A stretch of DNA of 64,000 nucleotides. Origin: CALODP01 sp942492055 (lineage in GTDB: Bacteria; Bacteroidota; Ignavibacteria; Ignavibacteriales; Melioribacteraceae). Positions within the stretch are counted from its first letter, which is position 1; the number at the start of each line of letters is the position of its first letter. Where the stretch lies: positions 186,001 through 250,000 of the forward strand of contig CALODP010000025.1 in assembly GCA_942492055.1 (NCBI GenBank), given 5' to 3'. Shown here one piece after another: positions 1 to 8,670 of the stretch. Under the pieces are notes generated by a model. The model saw nothing but the letters and a program-made list of their open reading frames with translations. It searched no databases and was not told the origin of the DNA. A program made the translations under genes and the position numbers.

Positions 1-566
1 CGCAATTCGAGAAAGTAAAAGAATTGCTATTGAAAGCGAATATTCCGTTTGAAGTTGATCCTAAACTCGTAAGAGGTTTGGATTATTATACACATACTAC
101 CTTTGAAGTAATTAGTTCTTCGGTTGGTTCGCAGAGCGCGCTTTGCGGTGGCGGAAGATATGATCTTCTGGCCGATCAAATCGGTGGCAGAATGGTACCC
201 GGTGTTGGATTCGCAGCAGGAATGGAAAGAATTCTGTTGGCTTGTGAAAACGAAAAGAGTTTTGAGCTTGAAGAGGAGAGTGTAGATTTTTATATTGTAC
301 GTCTATCCAAAGATTTGGCTGCAGAAGCTTACGATACCGGTTTGTATTTCAGAAGAAAAGGATTAAACGTAGAACTTGATTATGCCGAAAGAAGTGTTAA
401 AGCTCAGATGAGAGAGGCTAATCGTTTGAACGCCAAATATGTTGGCTTTATTGGTGGCGAAGAATATGAGCAAGGAAAGATTAAGTTGAAAGATATGATT
501 AGCGGCGATGAAGAAATTATGGATTTGAAAAACCCAGAGGGAATCTATAATAAAATAACGGGGTAA
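1..566 (+). CDS. hisS: histidyl-tRNA synthetase, C-terminal part (5' truncated by window)
   Basis: This is the 3' end of a class II histidyl-tRNA synthetase, which charges tRNA-His with histidine in the cytoplasm. The reading frame is open from base 3, so the gene begins upstream of the window. The histidine-binding segment VRGLDYYTHTTFEV is followed by GGGRYDLL and class II motif 3 (VPGVGFAAGMERIL). The remaining roughly 100 residues form the anticodon-binding domain. The stop codon lies 2 bases before the next ATG at 569, so the two genes are probably cotranscribed. Identification is firm; the TTG at 24 is internal and not a start. Confidence 0.95.
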   Translation, partial: QFEKVKELLLKANIPFEVDPKLVRGLDYYTHTTFEVISSSVGSQSALCGGGRYDLLADQIGGRMVPGVGFAAGMERILLACENEKSFELEEESVDFYIVRLSKDLAAEAYDTGLYFRRKGLNVELDYAERSVKAQMREANRLNAKYVGFIGGEEYEQGKIKLKDMISGDEEIMDLKNPEGIYNKITG

Positions 567-568
567 TA

Positions 569-1087
569 ATGCCGTTAAAAAATCCAAGCTCGATACCGAA
601 AATTCCGAAACCGAGAAAGAGAAAACCGAAATCGGTTTTGGAAGCTATTCCGGAAAAAAAACCGGACAATATTGAGTACGCTTGTAGTCTATTCTTTAGT
701 TATGATGAAGCTTTGAGAGAGCAGTTTACAACAATTGCAATCGAGACACTAAAAGAATTTGCTGTTTTTGCTTATGAGATTTCTGTAGAAGTTATTAGAA
801 AGGGGAGGAAATTCTACATAATCTTGAGAGGGCTTTCGGCAAAAACAAATACTGTTCCGGGAGTACAACCCGCCCGATGTGAGCTTAATTTCAAAGATCT
901 TGCCGGTGAATATACTGTTTACGTTGTTAAGCAGGACGGGGCGATAAATGGAGCTTACTATAAAATTCGTCCTCAAGATAAAGCCTTAAAGTTAGTTAAA
1001 GTTACCAAACCGCGAAAAAAAAATAATCGCTACTTTTGCGAATTTGATGTCGATAGGGAAAGAGATAGTTTTAAAGAAGAATTTTAG
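569..1087 (+). CDS. conserved-looking hypothetical protein
   Basis: I do not recognise this 172-residue protein. It has no signal peptide or membrane segment. The first 30 residues are rich in Pro, Lys and Arg (for example PKPRKRKPK) and probably disordered. The rest looks like a small alpha/beta domain, with an acidic-aromatic start (YACSLFFSYDEAL) and a basic stretch near the end (KPRKKNNRY). It is packed between hisS (2 bases) and an rRNA methyltransferase gene (15 bases), which suggests an operon and possibly a role with RNA. That role is inference from context and charge only. Confidence 0.8.
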   Translation: MPLKNPSSIPKIPKPRKRKPKSVLEAIPEKKPDNIEYACSLFFSYDEALREQFTTIAIETLKEFAVFAYEISVEVIRKGRKFYIILRGLSAKTNTVPGVQPARCELNFKDLAGEYTVYVVKQDGAINGAYYKIRPQDKALKLVKVTKPRKKNNRYFCEFDVDRERDSFKEEF

Positions 1088-1102
1088 TTTACGAGAGAAT
1101 AA

Positions 1103-1831
1103 GTGAAAACAATATACGGTAGAAAACCTGTTTACGAAGCTTTGAAGGCCGGAGAAGCGATTCAGAAGATTGAAATTGCGCATGGAACTATTGGTGAAAT
1201 AATTTTTAAAATAAAAGCTCTTGCTAAAAAGAATGATATAAAGATTTCAGAAATTTCAGGTGTTAAGTTCAAAAAACTCTCAGAGACTAAAAATACTCAG
1301 GGTGTTATTGCTTACAGAGAGGAATTCAAATACAGTACTTTTCCCGAAATAATGAAAGGTCTTGAAGGAAAGAAAAATCCGTTACTCCTTATTCTCGATT
1401 CCATTCAGGATCCGCATAATCTCGGCGCGATTTTGAGAACTGCCGAGTGCGCCGGAGTAGACGGCGTGATACTTACCTTACACAACAGTGCGGATATTAA
1501 TGATACCGTATCTAAGATTGCTGCCGGAGCGGTATCCCACTTGAAGATTTGCCAAGTAAAGAATCTAAACAACATTATGAAGGATTTGAAAGAATCCGGA
1601 TTTTGGGTTGCCGGTGCTGCCTTGCAAAACTCCAAAGAGTATACGGAACTTGATTATAAAATGCCACTTGCCTTGGTAATGGGTAACGAAGGAAAAGGTA
1701 TTCGTAAACTTGTATTGGACAATTGTGATTTTGTTGTTAGAATTCCAATGCAAGGGAAGATTGACTCCCTTAATGTATCTGTTGCTACCGGAGTTTTTCT
1801 CTTCGAAATACTACGTCAAAGGAATCATTAG
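1103..1831 (+). CDS. rlmB: TrmH-family 23S rRNA (guanosine-2'-O)-methyltransferase, RlmB-like
   Basis: SpoU/TrmH-class knotted methyltransferase of 242 residues, starting at GTG. It has the N-terminal substrate-binding domain (YGRKPVYEAL at residue 3) and the SPOUT domain with the three family motifs: DSIQDPHNLGAILRTAE, then LVMGNEGKGI, then IPMQGKIDSLNVSVATGV. In RlmB these bind S-adenosylmethionine and methylate the ribose of G2251 in the 23S peptidyl-transferase loop. The exact target base cannot be read from sequence, and other TrmH paralogues are possible. It is the last gene of the hisS group. Confidence 0.88.
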   Translation: MKTIYGRKPVYEALKAGEAIQKIEIAHGTIGEIIFKIKALAKKNDIKISEISGVKFKKLSETKNTQGVIAYREEFKYSTFPEIMKGLEGKKNPLLLILDSIQDPHNLGAILRTAECAGVDGVILTLHNSADINDTVSKIAAGAVSHLKICQVKNLNNIMKDLKESGFWVAGAALQNSKEYTELDYKMPLALVMGNEGKGIRKLVLDNCDFVVRIPMQGKIDSLNVSVATGVFLFEILRQRNH

Positions 1832-1904
1832 AACCTTCCTATCGGAACCATTCTTATTTTAGCTCCGTTTGATTATAAAAAAGAATATTGGTGTGAAATC
1901 AATC

Positions 1905-1933
1905 TTGACTTTTTTTTCCAGTTTAGGTAGGTT
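1905..1933 (+). promoter_or_regulatory. candidate sigma70 promoter of the suf operon
   Basis: TTGACT at 1905-1910 and TAGGTT at 1928-1933 are separated by 17 bases, 29 bases before the sufB ATG. The -10 box is a weaker match than at prs, secD or rpsL. A second TTGACA follows at 1932. A repressor of the Rrf2 type would be expected to bind near here, but I see no clear palindrome. Confidence 0.4.
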
Positions 1934-1961
1934 GACATCTTAAATTAAAACGGGAGTTATA

Positions 1962-3407
1962 ATGAGTGATGAAATGAAGGTAGTGGAGGATTTCACTAAC
2001 TCCGAATATAAATGGGGATTCGAGACAAAAATCGAAACTGATGAAATCCCCAAGGGATTGGATGAAGATGTTGTTCGTACGATTTCGGCGAAGAAAAATG
2101 AACCGGAATGGATGTTGGAATATAGGCTTAAGGCTTTCAGACACTGGCAGAAAATGGAAGAACCTCGTTGGTCCAAAACGAAATATCCTAAAATAGATTT
2201 CCAAGATATAATTTATTATTCCGCTCCGAAGACCAAACCGAAATTAGAAAGCCTCGATGAGGTTGATCCTGAATTGTTGAAGACATTCGAAAAGTTGGGA
2301 ATTCCTTTGGATGAGCAAAAACAACTTGCCGGAGTGGCTGTTGATGCTGTATTCGATTCTGTCTCTGTTGCAACTACTTTCAAAGAGACTCTTTCCGAGA
2401 AAGGAATAATATTCTGTTCTATTTCCGACGCTTTGAAGGAGCATCCTGAGCTTGTGAAAAAATATCTTGGTTCGGTTGTCCCTTATACAGATAATTTTTA
2501 CACCGCTTTGAACTCCGCAGTATTCAGTGATGGCTCTTTCGTTTATATCCCGAAAGGGGTTAGATGCCCTATGGAGCTTTCAACTTATTTCAGAATTAAC
2601 GCTATGGAAACCGGACAGTTCGAGAGAACTTTGATTGTTGCCGATGACGAAAGCTACGTTAGTTATCTAGAAGGATGCACAGCCCCGATGAGAGACGAGA
2701 ATCAACTTCACGCTGCTGTTGTTGAGCTTGTAGTTATGGATAACGCCGAGATAAAATATTCAACGGTGCAAAACTGGTACCCGGGAGATAAAGATGGTAA
2801 AGGAGGAATTTATAACTTCGTTACCAAGAGAGGAATTTGCAAAGGTGTGAATTCTAAAATTTCATGGACTCAGGTTGAAACCGGTTCCGCTGTTACCTGG
2901 AAATACCCGAGCTGTATTTTGCAAGGAGATAACTCGGTTGGCGAATTTTACTCCGTTGCTGTAACCAACAACTATCAGCAAGCTGATACCGGTACCAAAA
3001 TGATTCACATCGGAAAAAACACAAAGAGCACAATTGTATCGAAAGGTATCTCTGCCGGAAAGAGTGATAACTCTTACAGAGGTTTGGTGAAAGTATCCAA
3101 GAAGGCGGACGGAGCGCGAAACTTCTCACAGTGCGACTCAATGCTGATGGGGGACAAATGCGGCGCCCATACATTCCCGTATCTCGAAGTTAATAACGAT
3201 ACCGCGATAGTAGAACACGAAGCGACTACCTCGAAGGTCAGCGATGATCAGATTTTCTATTTGAATCAAAGAGGTATCTCAAGCGAAGACGCCGTGAATA
3301 TGATAGTTAACGGTTTCTGTAAAGAGGTATTTAACGAGCTTCCGATGGAGTTCGCCGTTGAAGCGCAGAAACTTCTGGCAGTTAGTCTGGAAGGAAGCGT
3401 CGGTTAA
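1962..3407 (+). CDS. sufB: Fe-S cluster assembly scaffold SufB
   Basis: SufB, 481 residues, is the scaffold subunit of the SufBC2D complex on which Fe-S clusters are built using sulfur from SufS and ATP hydrolysis by SufC. The beta-helix core is well conserved (IPKGVRCPMELSTYFRIN, then YLEGCTAP, and GDKCGAHTFPYLEV with Cys at about residue 400). The C-terminus ends with the usual ISSEDAVNMIVNGFCKEV segment. Its length is normal for the family. A plausible Shine-Dalgarno (GGGAG) lies upstream of the ATG. It is the first gene of sufBCDS, with a promoter candidate just upstream. Confidence 0.97.
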   Translation: MSDEMKVVEDFTNSEYKWGFETKIETDEIPKGLDEDVVRTISAKKNEPEWMLEYRLKAFRHWQKMEEPRWSKTKYPKIDFQDIIYYSAPKTKPKLESLDEVDPELLKTFEKLGIPLDEQKQLAGVAVDAVFDSVSVATTFKETLSEKGIIFCSISDALKEHPELVKKYLGSVVPYTDNFYTALNSAVFSDGSFVYIPKGVRCPMELSTYFRINAMETGQFERTLIVADDESYVSYLEGCTAPMRDENQLHAAVVELVVMDNAEIKYSTVQNWYPGDKDGKGGIYNFVTKRGICKGVNSKISWTQVETGSAVTWKYPSCILQGDNSVGEFYSVAVTNNYQQADTGTKMIHIGKNTKSTIVSKGISAGKSDNSYRGLVKVSKKADGARNFSQCDSMLMGDKCGAHTFPYLEVNNDTAIVEHEATTSKVSDDQIFYLNQRGISSEDAVNMIVNGFCKEVFNELPMEFAVEAQKLLAVSLEGSVG

Positions 3408-3442
3408 CAAATTTGAAATGAATTGAATAAGGAAATATAGAA

Positions 3443-4207
3443 ATGATCAAAATCAAAAATCTACAAGCCAAAATCGAAGGCAAAGAAATATTGAAAGGCT
3501 TGAATCTCGAAGTAAAGCCCGGAGAAGTTCACGCGATTATGGGGCCTAACGGTTCAGGAAAAAGCACTTTGGCAAATGTTCTTTCCGGTAATGAAAACTA
3601 CGAAGTAACCGGTGGCGAAGTTGAATTTAACAACAAAGATCTTTTGGAATTAAACACAGAAGATCGCGCGCGCGAAGGGATATTTCTCGCGTTTCAATAT
3701 CCGATTGAAATTCCGGGAATAAGCAACGCGGTATTTCTTCAGACAGCGTTAAACGAAATTAGAAAATATAACGGCATGGAAGAGCTTACCCCGAAAGAGT
3801 TTTTGGAACTCATTCGTGAGAAAGCCAAAATAGTAGGGATGGATGAATCCTTAATAAAGAGAGCGGTTAATCAGGGATTCTCCGGCGGGGAGAAGAAGCG
3901 TAACGAAATCTTTCAGCTTCTTATGCTTAATCCGAAACTGGCTATTCTAGACGAAACCGATTCGGGACTTGATATCGACGCGCTAAAGATTGTATCTCAC
4001 GGTGTGAACGAGTTCAAGTCGAAAGATAACGCGGTTATTTTGGTCACTCATTACCAAAGACTTCTCGACTATATCGTTCCCGATTTCGTGCATGTTCTTT
4101 ACAAAGGAAGAATAATCAAATCCGGTGGTAAAGAATTGGCGCTTGAGTTGGAAGAGAAAGGGTACGATTGGATTAAGAACGGCGAATACGAAACAACTGA
4201 AGCCTAA
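3443..4207 (+). CDS. sufC: Fe-S cluster assembly ATPase SufC
   Basis: SufC, 254 residues, is a soluble ABC-type ATPase that binds SufB and SufD and powers cluster assembly. Walker A is GPNGSGKST (about residues 35-43), the ABC signature region is FSGGEKKRNE, and Walker B is LAILDETDSGLD, with the switch His in LVTHYQRLLDY. The EKKRNE after the signature is typical of SufC and distinguishes it from transporter ATPases. The gene follows sufB by 35 bases and precedes sufD by 15 bases. Confidence 0.97.
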   Translation: MIKIKNLQAKIEGKEILKGLNLEVKPGEVHAIMGPNGSGKSTLANVLSGNENYEVTGGEVEFNNKDLLELNTEDRAREGIFLAFQYPIEIPGISNAVFLQTALNEIRKYNGMEELTPKEFLELIREKAKIVGMDESLIKRAVNQGFSGGEKKRNEIFQLLMLNPKLAILDETDSGLDIDALKIVSHGVNEFKSKDNAVILVTHYQRLLDYIVPDFVHVLYKGRIIKSGGKELALELEEKGYDWIKNGEYETTEA

Positions 4208-4222
4208 GAGCGAGAGGAGTAT

Positions 4223-5542
4223 ATGGAAAACATAAAAGAATTATATAGATCGGAGTTCGAGCTGTTTGAGAAAAAGCTCAATGGGGACGCGGATTCTCTT
4301 CTCCATTCTCTTCGTAAAGAGGCAATGGCAAGTTTGGAGAAGGCAGAGTTTCCAACTCAAAAGAACGAAGAATGGAAATACACAAATGTTAAACCGATTC
4401 TCGATAAGAAATTTGTTCATCCGCTCAATTCGGAAAAGGTAAATCCCGGGAAAGACTTTGTTTGCGAAAATACTCCTTGCGAGGAAGAGAAAATCAATGT
4501 CGTTTTCGTGAATGGTATTTTCGATCCCGAATTATCTGCGATAGGGGAGTTGCCGAAGAATGTTGTCTTGGGGAGTTTGAATGATGTAATGAAATCGGGG
4601 AATACTGAAGCGGAAAAATATTTCACGAAGATTGCGAAAGATACTACCGCATTCGATACTATAAACAAAGCCTACTCATGCGACGGATTTGTTTTGATAC
4701 TACCGGACGGCGCGATGATCGAAAAGCCGATTCATATTCTGTTTGTTAATGGAAGCAACGAGGATAACCTCATTTCCGTTCCGAGGAATCTGATTGTAGC
4801 GGGAAAGAATTCCAATGCGAAAATCATTTTCAATTACATGGGTTACGGCGATAAGATATATTTCACAAATACGGCTACCGAGCTGTTCGCGGATGAGAAC
4901 GCGGTAATTGATCTTTACAAGATTGAGCAGGAAAGCAAAGAAGCTTTTCACGTCGATAAAACCGAGCTACACCAAAAGAAGAATAGTGTAGTCTCTCACG
5001 GGAATTTCTCTTTCGGTGGGGCAATAGTCAGGAATGATATTATTTCCATGCTTGACGACGAAAACATCGAGTGTAACCTTACCGGACTTTATCTCGGGAA
5101 GGATAAACAGCATGTAGATAACAGAACTTTCGTAGATCACGCAAAGCCTGATTGCATGAGCAACGAGCTGTACAAAGGGATTCTCGATGACGAAGCGCAC
5201 GGGGTTTTTAACGGAAAGATTATGGTTCGTAAAGACGCGCAGAAAACAAACGCATATCAATCGAACAAAACAATACTGCTGAACAAGAGTGCCACTATAG
5301 ATACAAAGCCACAGTTGGAAATATACGCCGACGATGTGAAGTGTTCTCATGGCGCTACCGTAGGGCAGTTGGATGAAACAGCTTATTTCTATATCCGATC
5401 AAGAGGAGTACCGGCGGATATGGCTAAGTCGATGTTGATTCACGCTTTTGCCGAAGACGTTTTGGAGAAAGTGAAAATAGAATCGTTGAAAGAAGAAATA
5501 AATCACATGATTTTTGAAAACCTGAAAAGAGTTGAAATCTGA
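4223..5542 (+). CDS. sufD: Fe-S cluster assembly protein SufD
   Basis: SufD, 439 residues, is a SufB paralogue that pairs with it in the SufBC2D scaffold and helps iron entry. The N-terminal helical part contains the NEEWKYTNVKPIL segment typical of SufD, and the beta-helix core includes VDNRTFVDH, KCSHGATVGQLDE and YIRSRGVP. The gene is preceded by GAGAGGAG. Its stop codon overlaps the sufS start by one base, which indicates translational coupling with sufS. Confidence 0.96.
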   Translation: MENIKELYRSEFELFEKKLNGDADSLLHSLRKEAMASLEKAEFPTQKNEEWKYTNVKPILDKKFVHPLNSEKVNPGKDFVCENTPCEEEKINVVFVNGIFDPELSAIGELPKNVVLGSLNDVMKSGNTEAEKYFTKIAKDTTAFDTINKAYSCDGFVLILPDGAMIEKPIHILFVNGSNEDNLISVPRNLIVAGKNSNAKIIFNYMGYGDKIYFTNTATELFADENAVIDLYKIEQESKEAFHVDKTELHQKKNSVVSHGNFSFGGAIVRNDIISMLDDENIECNLTGLYLGKDKQHVDNRTFVDHAKPDCMSNELYKGILDDEAHGVFNGKIMVRKDAQKTNAYQSNKTILLNKSATIDTKPQLEIYADDVKCSHGATVGQLDETAYFYIRSRGVPADMAKSMLIHAFAEDVLEKVKIESLKEEINHMIFENLKRVEI

Positions 5543-6825
5543 TGAATTTTAGTTTCGAGGAAAATATCTTCCCAGCCGAAGAGAAGAAAGAACAGTTTAA
5601 GCGTCCTTTCGATATAGAAAAGATCAGGAGGGATTTCCCTATTCTCAATAGAGAAGTTAACGGGCATCAGTTGGTTTATCTCGATAATGCCGCTACTACG
5701 CAAAAGCCAAATGTGGTTATCGATAGTATAACCCATTATTACACTTATGAGAACGCGAATATTCATCGTGGGGTCCATTTTTTAAGTGAAGTAGCTACCG
5801 ACGCATACGAGAACGCCCGCTTGAAAGTAAAAGAGTTTATCAACGCGATGAGCGCTTCGGAAGTAATCTTTGTTAGAGGAGCAACGGAAGGGATAAATCT
5901 TCTGGCAAACACAATGTGCCGCGCCGGTTGGTTTGCTCCGGGGGATGAGATTATCGTCTCCGAAATGGAACATCACGCGAATATTGTTCCATGGCAATTG
6001 ATGGCGCAACGAAGAGGAGCTGTTCTTAAGGTTATTCCTATTGACGATAACGGGGATATTATCTTCGAGGAGTTTGAGAAGCTTATCACAGATAGAACAA
6101 AGCTTGTTTCTATCGTACATACTTCCAACGCTTTGGGGACGATCAATCCTATTAAGGAAGTGATTGACAAAGCGCATGAGTTCGACATACCGGTTGTTGT
6201 GGATGCCGCCCAGGCAGTTTCTCACGGAAAGGTGGATGTTCAGGATCTCAATTGCGATTTCCTAGTGTTCTCGGGACACAAAGTTTACGCCCCTACCGGA
6301 ATTGGTGTGCTCTACGGAAAGACAAAGTATCTGAATGAACTTCCGCCTTATCAGGGGGGAGGAGATATGATTCGCAAAGTTACTTTCGAGGAATCAACCT
6401 TCGAGGATCTTCCGAATAAGTTCGAAGCGGGAACTCCGAATATTGTGGGAGGAATAGGACTTGGGGTAGCGCTCAAATATCTGAACTCTTTTGACTTCAA
6501 TGATATTGTGAATCACGAAACGGAAGTCTTGAACTATGCTACAGAAAGGTTACAAGAAATAAAAGGGCTACGGATTATCGGCACGGCCAAGAAGAAGGCT
6601 TCGGTTGCCTCCTTTGTTATAGAGGGAATTCATCCGTATGATATCGGAACGATAATAGACACCGACGGAATAGCTATCAGAACAGGGCATCATTGTACAC
6701 AGCCTACTTTAAGAAGATACAATCTTCCGGCTACCGCCCGTGCTTCCTTCGCGATGTACAATACGAAAGAGGAAGTGGATAAGCTTATTGTGGGACTTGA
6801 GAAAGTAATAAAACTATTCAAATAG
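5542..6825 (+). CDS. sufS: cysteine desulfurase SufS
   Basis: Group II cysteine desulfurase, 427 residues, a PLP enzyme that removes sulfur from cysteine and carries it as a persulfide to the Suf scaffold. The PLP lysine is in FSGHKVYAPTGIG (about Lys247), the persulfide cysteine in RTGHHCTQP (about Cys385), and the PLP-binding region includes EMEHHANIVPWQ and VDAAQAVSH. The N-terminus carries about 25 residues before the DFPIL start of the fold. No sufE or sufU gene is seen in the cluster, so the sulfur acceptor is either elsewhere or not needed. Confidence 0.97.
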   Translation: MNFSFEENIFPAEEKKEQFKRPFDIEKIRRDFPILNREVNGHQLVYLDNAATTQKPNVVIDSITHYYTYENANIHRGVHFLSEVATDAYENARLKVKEFINAMSASEVIFVRGATEGINLLANTMCRAGWFAPGDEIIVSEMEHHANIVPWQLMAQRRGAVLKVIPIDDNGDIIFEEFEKLITDRTKLVSIVHTSNALGTINPIKEVIDKAHEFDIPVVVDAAQAVSHGKVDVQDLNCDFLVFSGHKVYAPTGIGVLYGKTKYLNELPPYQGGGDMIRKVTFEESTFEDLPNKFEAGTPNIVGGIGLGVALKYLNSFDFNDIVNHETEVLNYATERLQEIKGLRIIGTAKKKASVASFVIEGIHPYDIGTIIDTDGIAIRTGHHCTQPTLRRYNLPATARASFAMYNTKEEVDKLIVGLEKVIKLFK

Positions 6826-6834
6826 GAAAACGAG

Positions 6835-7149
6835 ATGTTGGATAAAGGTTTCATTGAGCAAGAAGTTGTTCGTGTGTTGAAAACGGTTTTCGATCCCGAA
6901 ATACCGGTAGATATTTATGAGTTGGGATTGATCTATGAAATTAAAGTGAATGACGAGGGAGCTCTTAATATTAAGATGACTCTAACCTCTCCGGCTTGTC
7001 CTGTTGCCGAAAGTATTCCGGTGGAAGTAAGGGACAAGGTGAAGGGGATTCACGGGATTACCGATGTTAATGTTGAGTTGGTTTGGGAACCGACCTGGAC
7101 GCAGGATATGATGTCGGAAGAAGCGAAATTACAACTCGGGTTCTTTTAG
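6835..7149 (+). CDS. MIP18/DUF59 family Fe-S assembly protein (SufT-like)
   Basis: Small protein of 104 residues with the MIP18 (DUF59) fold. It begins with the typical EVVRVLKTVFDPEIPVDIYE segment and has the conserved cysteine in LTSPACPVAES (Cys55). It ends with VELVWEPTWTQDMMSEEA, which is characteristic of the Suf-linked branch. Members such as SufT, PaaD and eukaryotic MIP18 support maturation of Fe-S proteins. The gene starts 9 bases after sufS and is clearly part of the suf operon. The exact step it performs is not known from sequence. Confidence 0.92.
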   Translation: MLDKGFIEQEVVRVLKTVFDPEIPVDIYELGLIYEIKVNDEGALNIKMTLTSPACPVAESIPVEVRDKVKGIHGITDVNVELVWEPTWTQDMMSEEAKLQLGFF

Positions 7150-7183
7150 CCGAATAGCTTTAAGATCCGGAAAGGATTAGTAT

Positions 7184-7657
7184 ATGAAGTTTAGTACACA
7201 AGAAGAATACGGATTACGTTGCCTGATCAGAATCGGGAGAGAATACACCAAGGGGAAAGGGGTAACCATTCCCGAGATTAGTGAGGTGGAGCAGCTCTCG
7301 CAGCATAACGTCGCTAAGATTCTAAGGGCTCTGAGACTCGGCGGGTTTCTGATTAGCGAGAGAGGGCAAAGCGGCGGATACACTCTGGCCATGCCTCCGG
7401 ATAAAATATCAATCGGAAACGTATTAACCAATCTAGGCGGGAAATTATTTGACGATGATTTCTGCAACAGTCACGCCGGGGAAGGGATGATTTGCAAAAA
7501 CTCCATAGATTGTTCGGTGCGCTCGGTTTGGAAAATAATCCAATCGGCAATAGATAAAGTTTTGGCCGATCTTACATTGAAGGATCTTCTGGTAGAAGAG
7601 GAATCGGTGTTTGAAAGGCTTAGCAAAGATTTGGAAAATAATAGCTTCCAAAGTTAG
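7184..7657 (+). CDS. Rrf2 family regulator, probable Fe-S sensor of the suf operon
   Basis: Rrf2/IscR-type winged-helix regulator, 157 residues. The DNA-binding domain occupies the first 80 residues (YGLRCLIRIGREY, then ISQHNVAKIL-type recognition helix, then ERGQSGGYTLA). Three cysteines follow, at residues 94, 104 and 110. This resembles the three-Cys cluster ligand of IscR, but the first spacing is nine residues instead of about five. It follows the DUF59 gene by 34 bases, with GGAAAGGA upstream of the ATG. I infer feedback control of suf by Fe-S status. SufR-like or other Rrf2 roles remain possible. Confidence 0.88.
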   Translation: MKFSTQEEYGLRCLIRIGREYTKGKGVTIPEISEVEQLSQHNVAKILRALRLGGFLISERGQSGGYTLAMPPDKISIGNVLTNLGGKLFDDDFCNSHAGEGMICKNSIDCSVRSVWKIIQSAIDKVLADLTLKDLLVEEESVFERLSKDLENNSFQS

Positions 7658-7665
7658 CCTCTTGT

Positions 7666-7700
7666 TTCAAGTGGGAGAAGAGATGCTTCTCCCGTTTGAA
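7666..7700 (+). terminator. hairpin after the suf regulator, possible terminator
   Basis: A perfect 8-bp stem (GGGAGAAG at 7673-7680 with CTTCTCCC at 7686-7693, 5-base loop), extended by TTCAA/TTGAA on the outside. No T-run follows, so intrinsic termination is uncertain. Confidence 0.4.
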
Positions 7701-7821
7701 GCGAACTCTTCGAGTAGTTTCTCTCCATGATCATTATATATACTTGCATGAAATAAAGTGAGTATTAAAGCGGATTCGTAATACTCTAAGCACAAGTTAC
7801 AATATAATCAGTCTTATTCAT

Positions 7822-8005
7822 CGGCGCCGTAGGTGCCGAACCCTTGGTAGATCTTTGGATTGAAAAGAGAGATGAGCTCGTTTACGAGCGACCCATAAAT
7901 CTGTATTTATAATGATCAAAAGAGTTAATGGAGAGCACCTACGGCGCTTAATTTATATTTCCGTTTTATATATCTACCAATGGGTCGCTCCTATGGAGCT
8001 CATGC
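7822..8005. repeat. cluster of dispersed palindromic repeats
   Basis: A perfect 13-base inverted repeat (GCGCCGTAGGTGC at 7824-7836, its complement at 7935-7947) encloses a segment at 7841-7899. That segment starts CCCTTGGTAGAT, contains GAGCTCGTTTACGAGC and ends ACCCATAAA. The segment occurs again at 13451-13510. An inverted relative, with TACCAATGGGTCGCTCC and GGAGCTCATG, follows at 7976-8005. This looks like a mobile or amplified intergenic palindrome family, not a gene. Confidence 0.75.
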
Positions 8006-8116
8006 TATTTCGGGGGAAAGTCATGTTCTTTCTCCTGTGATTCGGAGGTATTATTCATGCGGTTTGTTGCAGGCATGTCGTGTCGCTGGCGCTAGTTCAC
8101 TATTTTCAATGGATGC

Positions 8117-8625
8117 TTCTTTGTTTCTCGATCAATGGGAGATAACTCTTGTTCAAAGGGATGGGATAGTTGCGCGAAGTGAAGTGACATTCGATCATAG
8201 AGATGGAATAGTTGCGCGAAGTGAAATAACACTCAATCAAAGTGAGCGGACAGTTGTGCAATGCGTGGGGATGCTCAATCAAAGTCAGGGGAGAGTGGAG
8301 GGAAGTGAAATGTCGTTAGCGTATAGAGGATTGTGAGGCGCTCATTGTGATATTGCATCGGAGAATTGAAGTATGAAACTTGAGTATTGCGAAAAGCGAT
8401 TGAGACATAGCGATTTGATTTCGTGACATAGCCAAATGGAAGAGTGACAAAGAGGATTGGCGCCGTGACATAGCCGAATGGCGAAGTGTCAAAGAGAAAT
8501 GTTGTTGTGACATAGCCGAATGGCGAAGTGTCAAAGAGAAATGTTGCCGTGACATTGGCAAATGGCAGAGTGTCAATGGAGAATGGAAATTGCGCGGAAT
8601 GTAATGATATTGTTGTAAAGGAGCT
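8117..8625 (+). repeat. tandem array A of a degenerate 21-bp unit (about 24 units)
   Basis: By hand alignment the sequence keeps a strict 21-bp period over about 24 units with no insertion or deletion. Early units resemble the units of the array at 30777-31448, but on the opposite strand. Read in one frame they give heptads such as VTFDHRD, GIVARSE and ITLNQSE. From about 8425 pairs of units form an almost perfect 42-bp repeat (GTGACATAGCCGAATGG followed by GTGTCAAAGAGAAATG). Open frames across it lack start signals and are not called as genes. Confidence 0.85.
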
Positions 8626-8670
8626 CAAAAACGAAATATTTCTTGCTTGAGTTACGTGAAAAAAGGGATG

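Noticed and set aside
1905..1961. IscR-type binding site upstream of sufB
   Set aside because: ACT and AGT half-sites are present but 10 bases apart instead of about 5, so the match to the known site is poor.
7980..8336. Plus-strand open frame of 118 codons in island 1
   Set aside because: Its start lies inside a palindromic repeat and most of it is the 21-bp array read in one frame; no Shine-Dalgarno.
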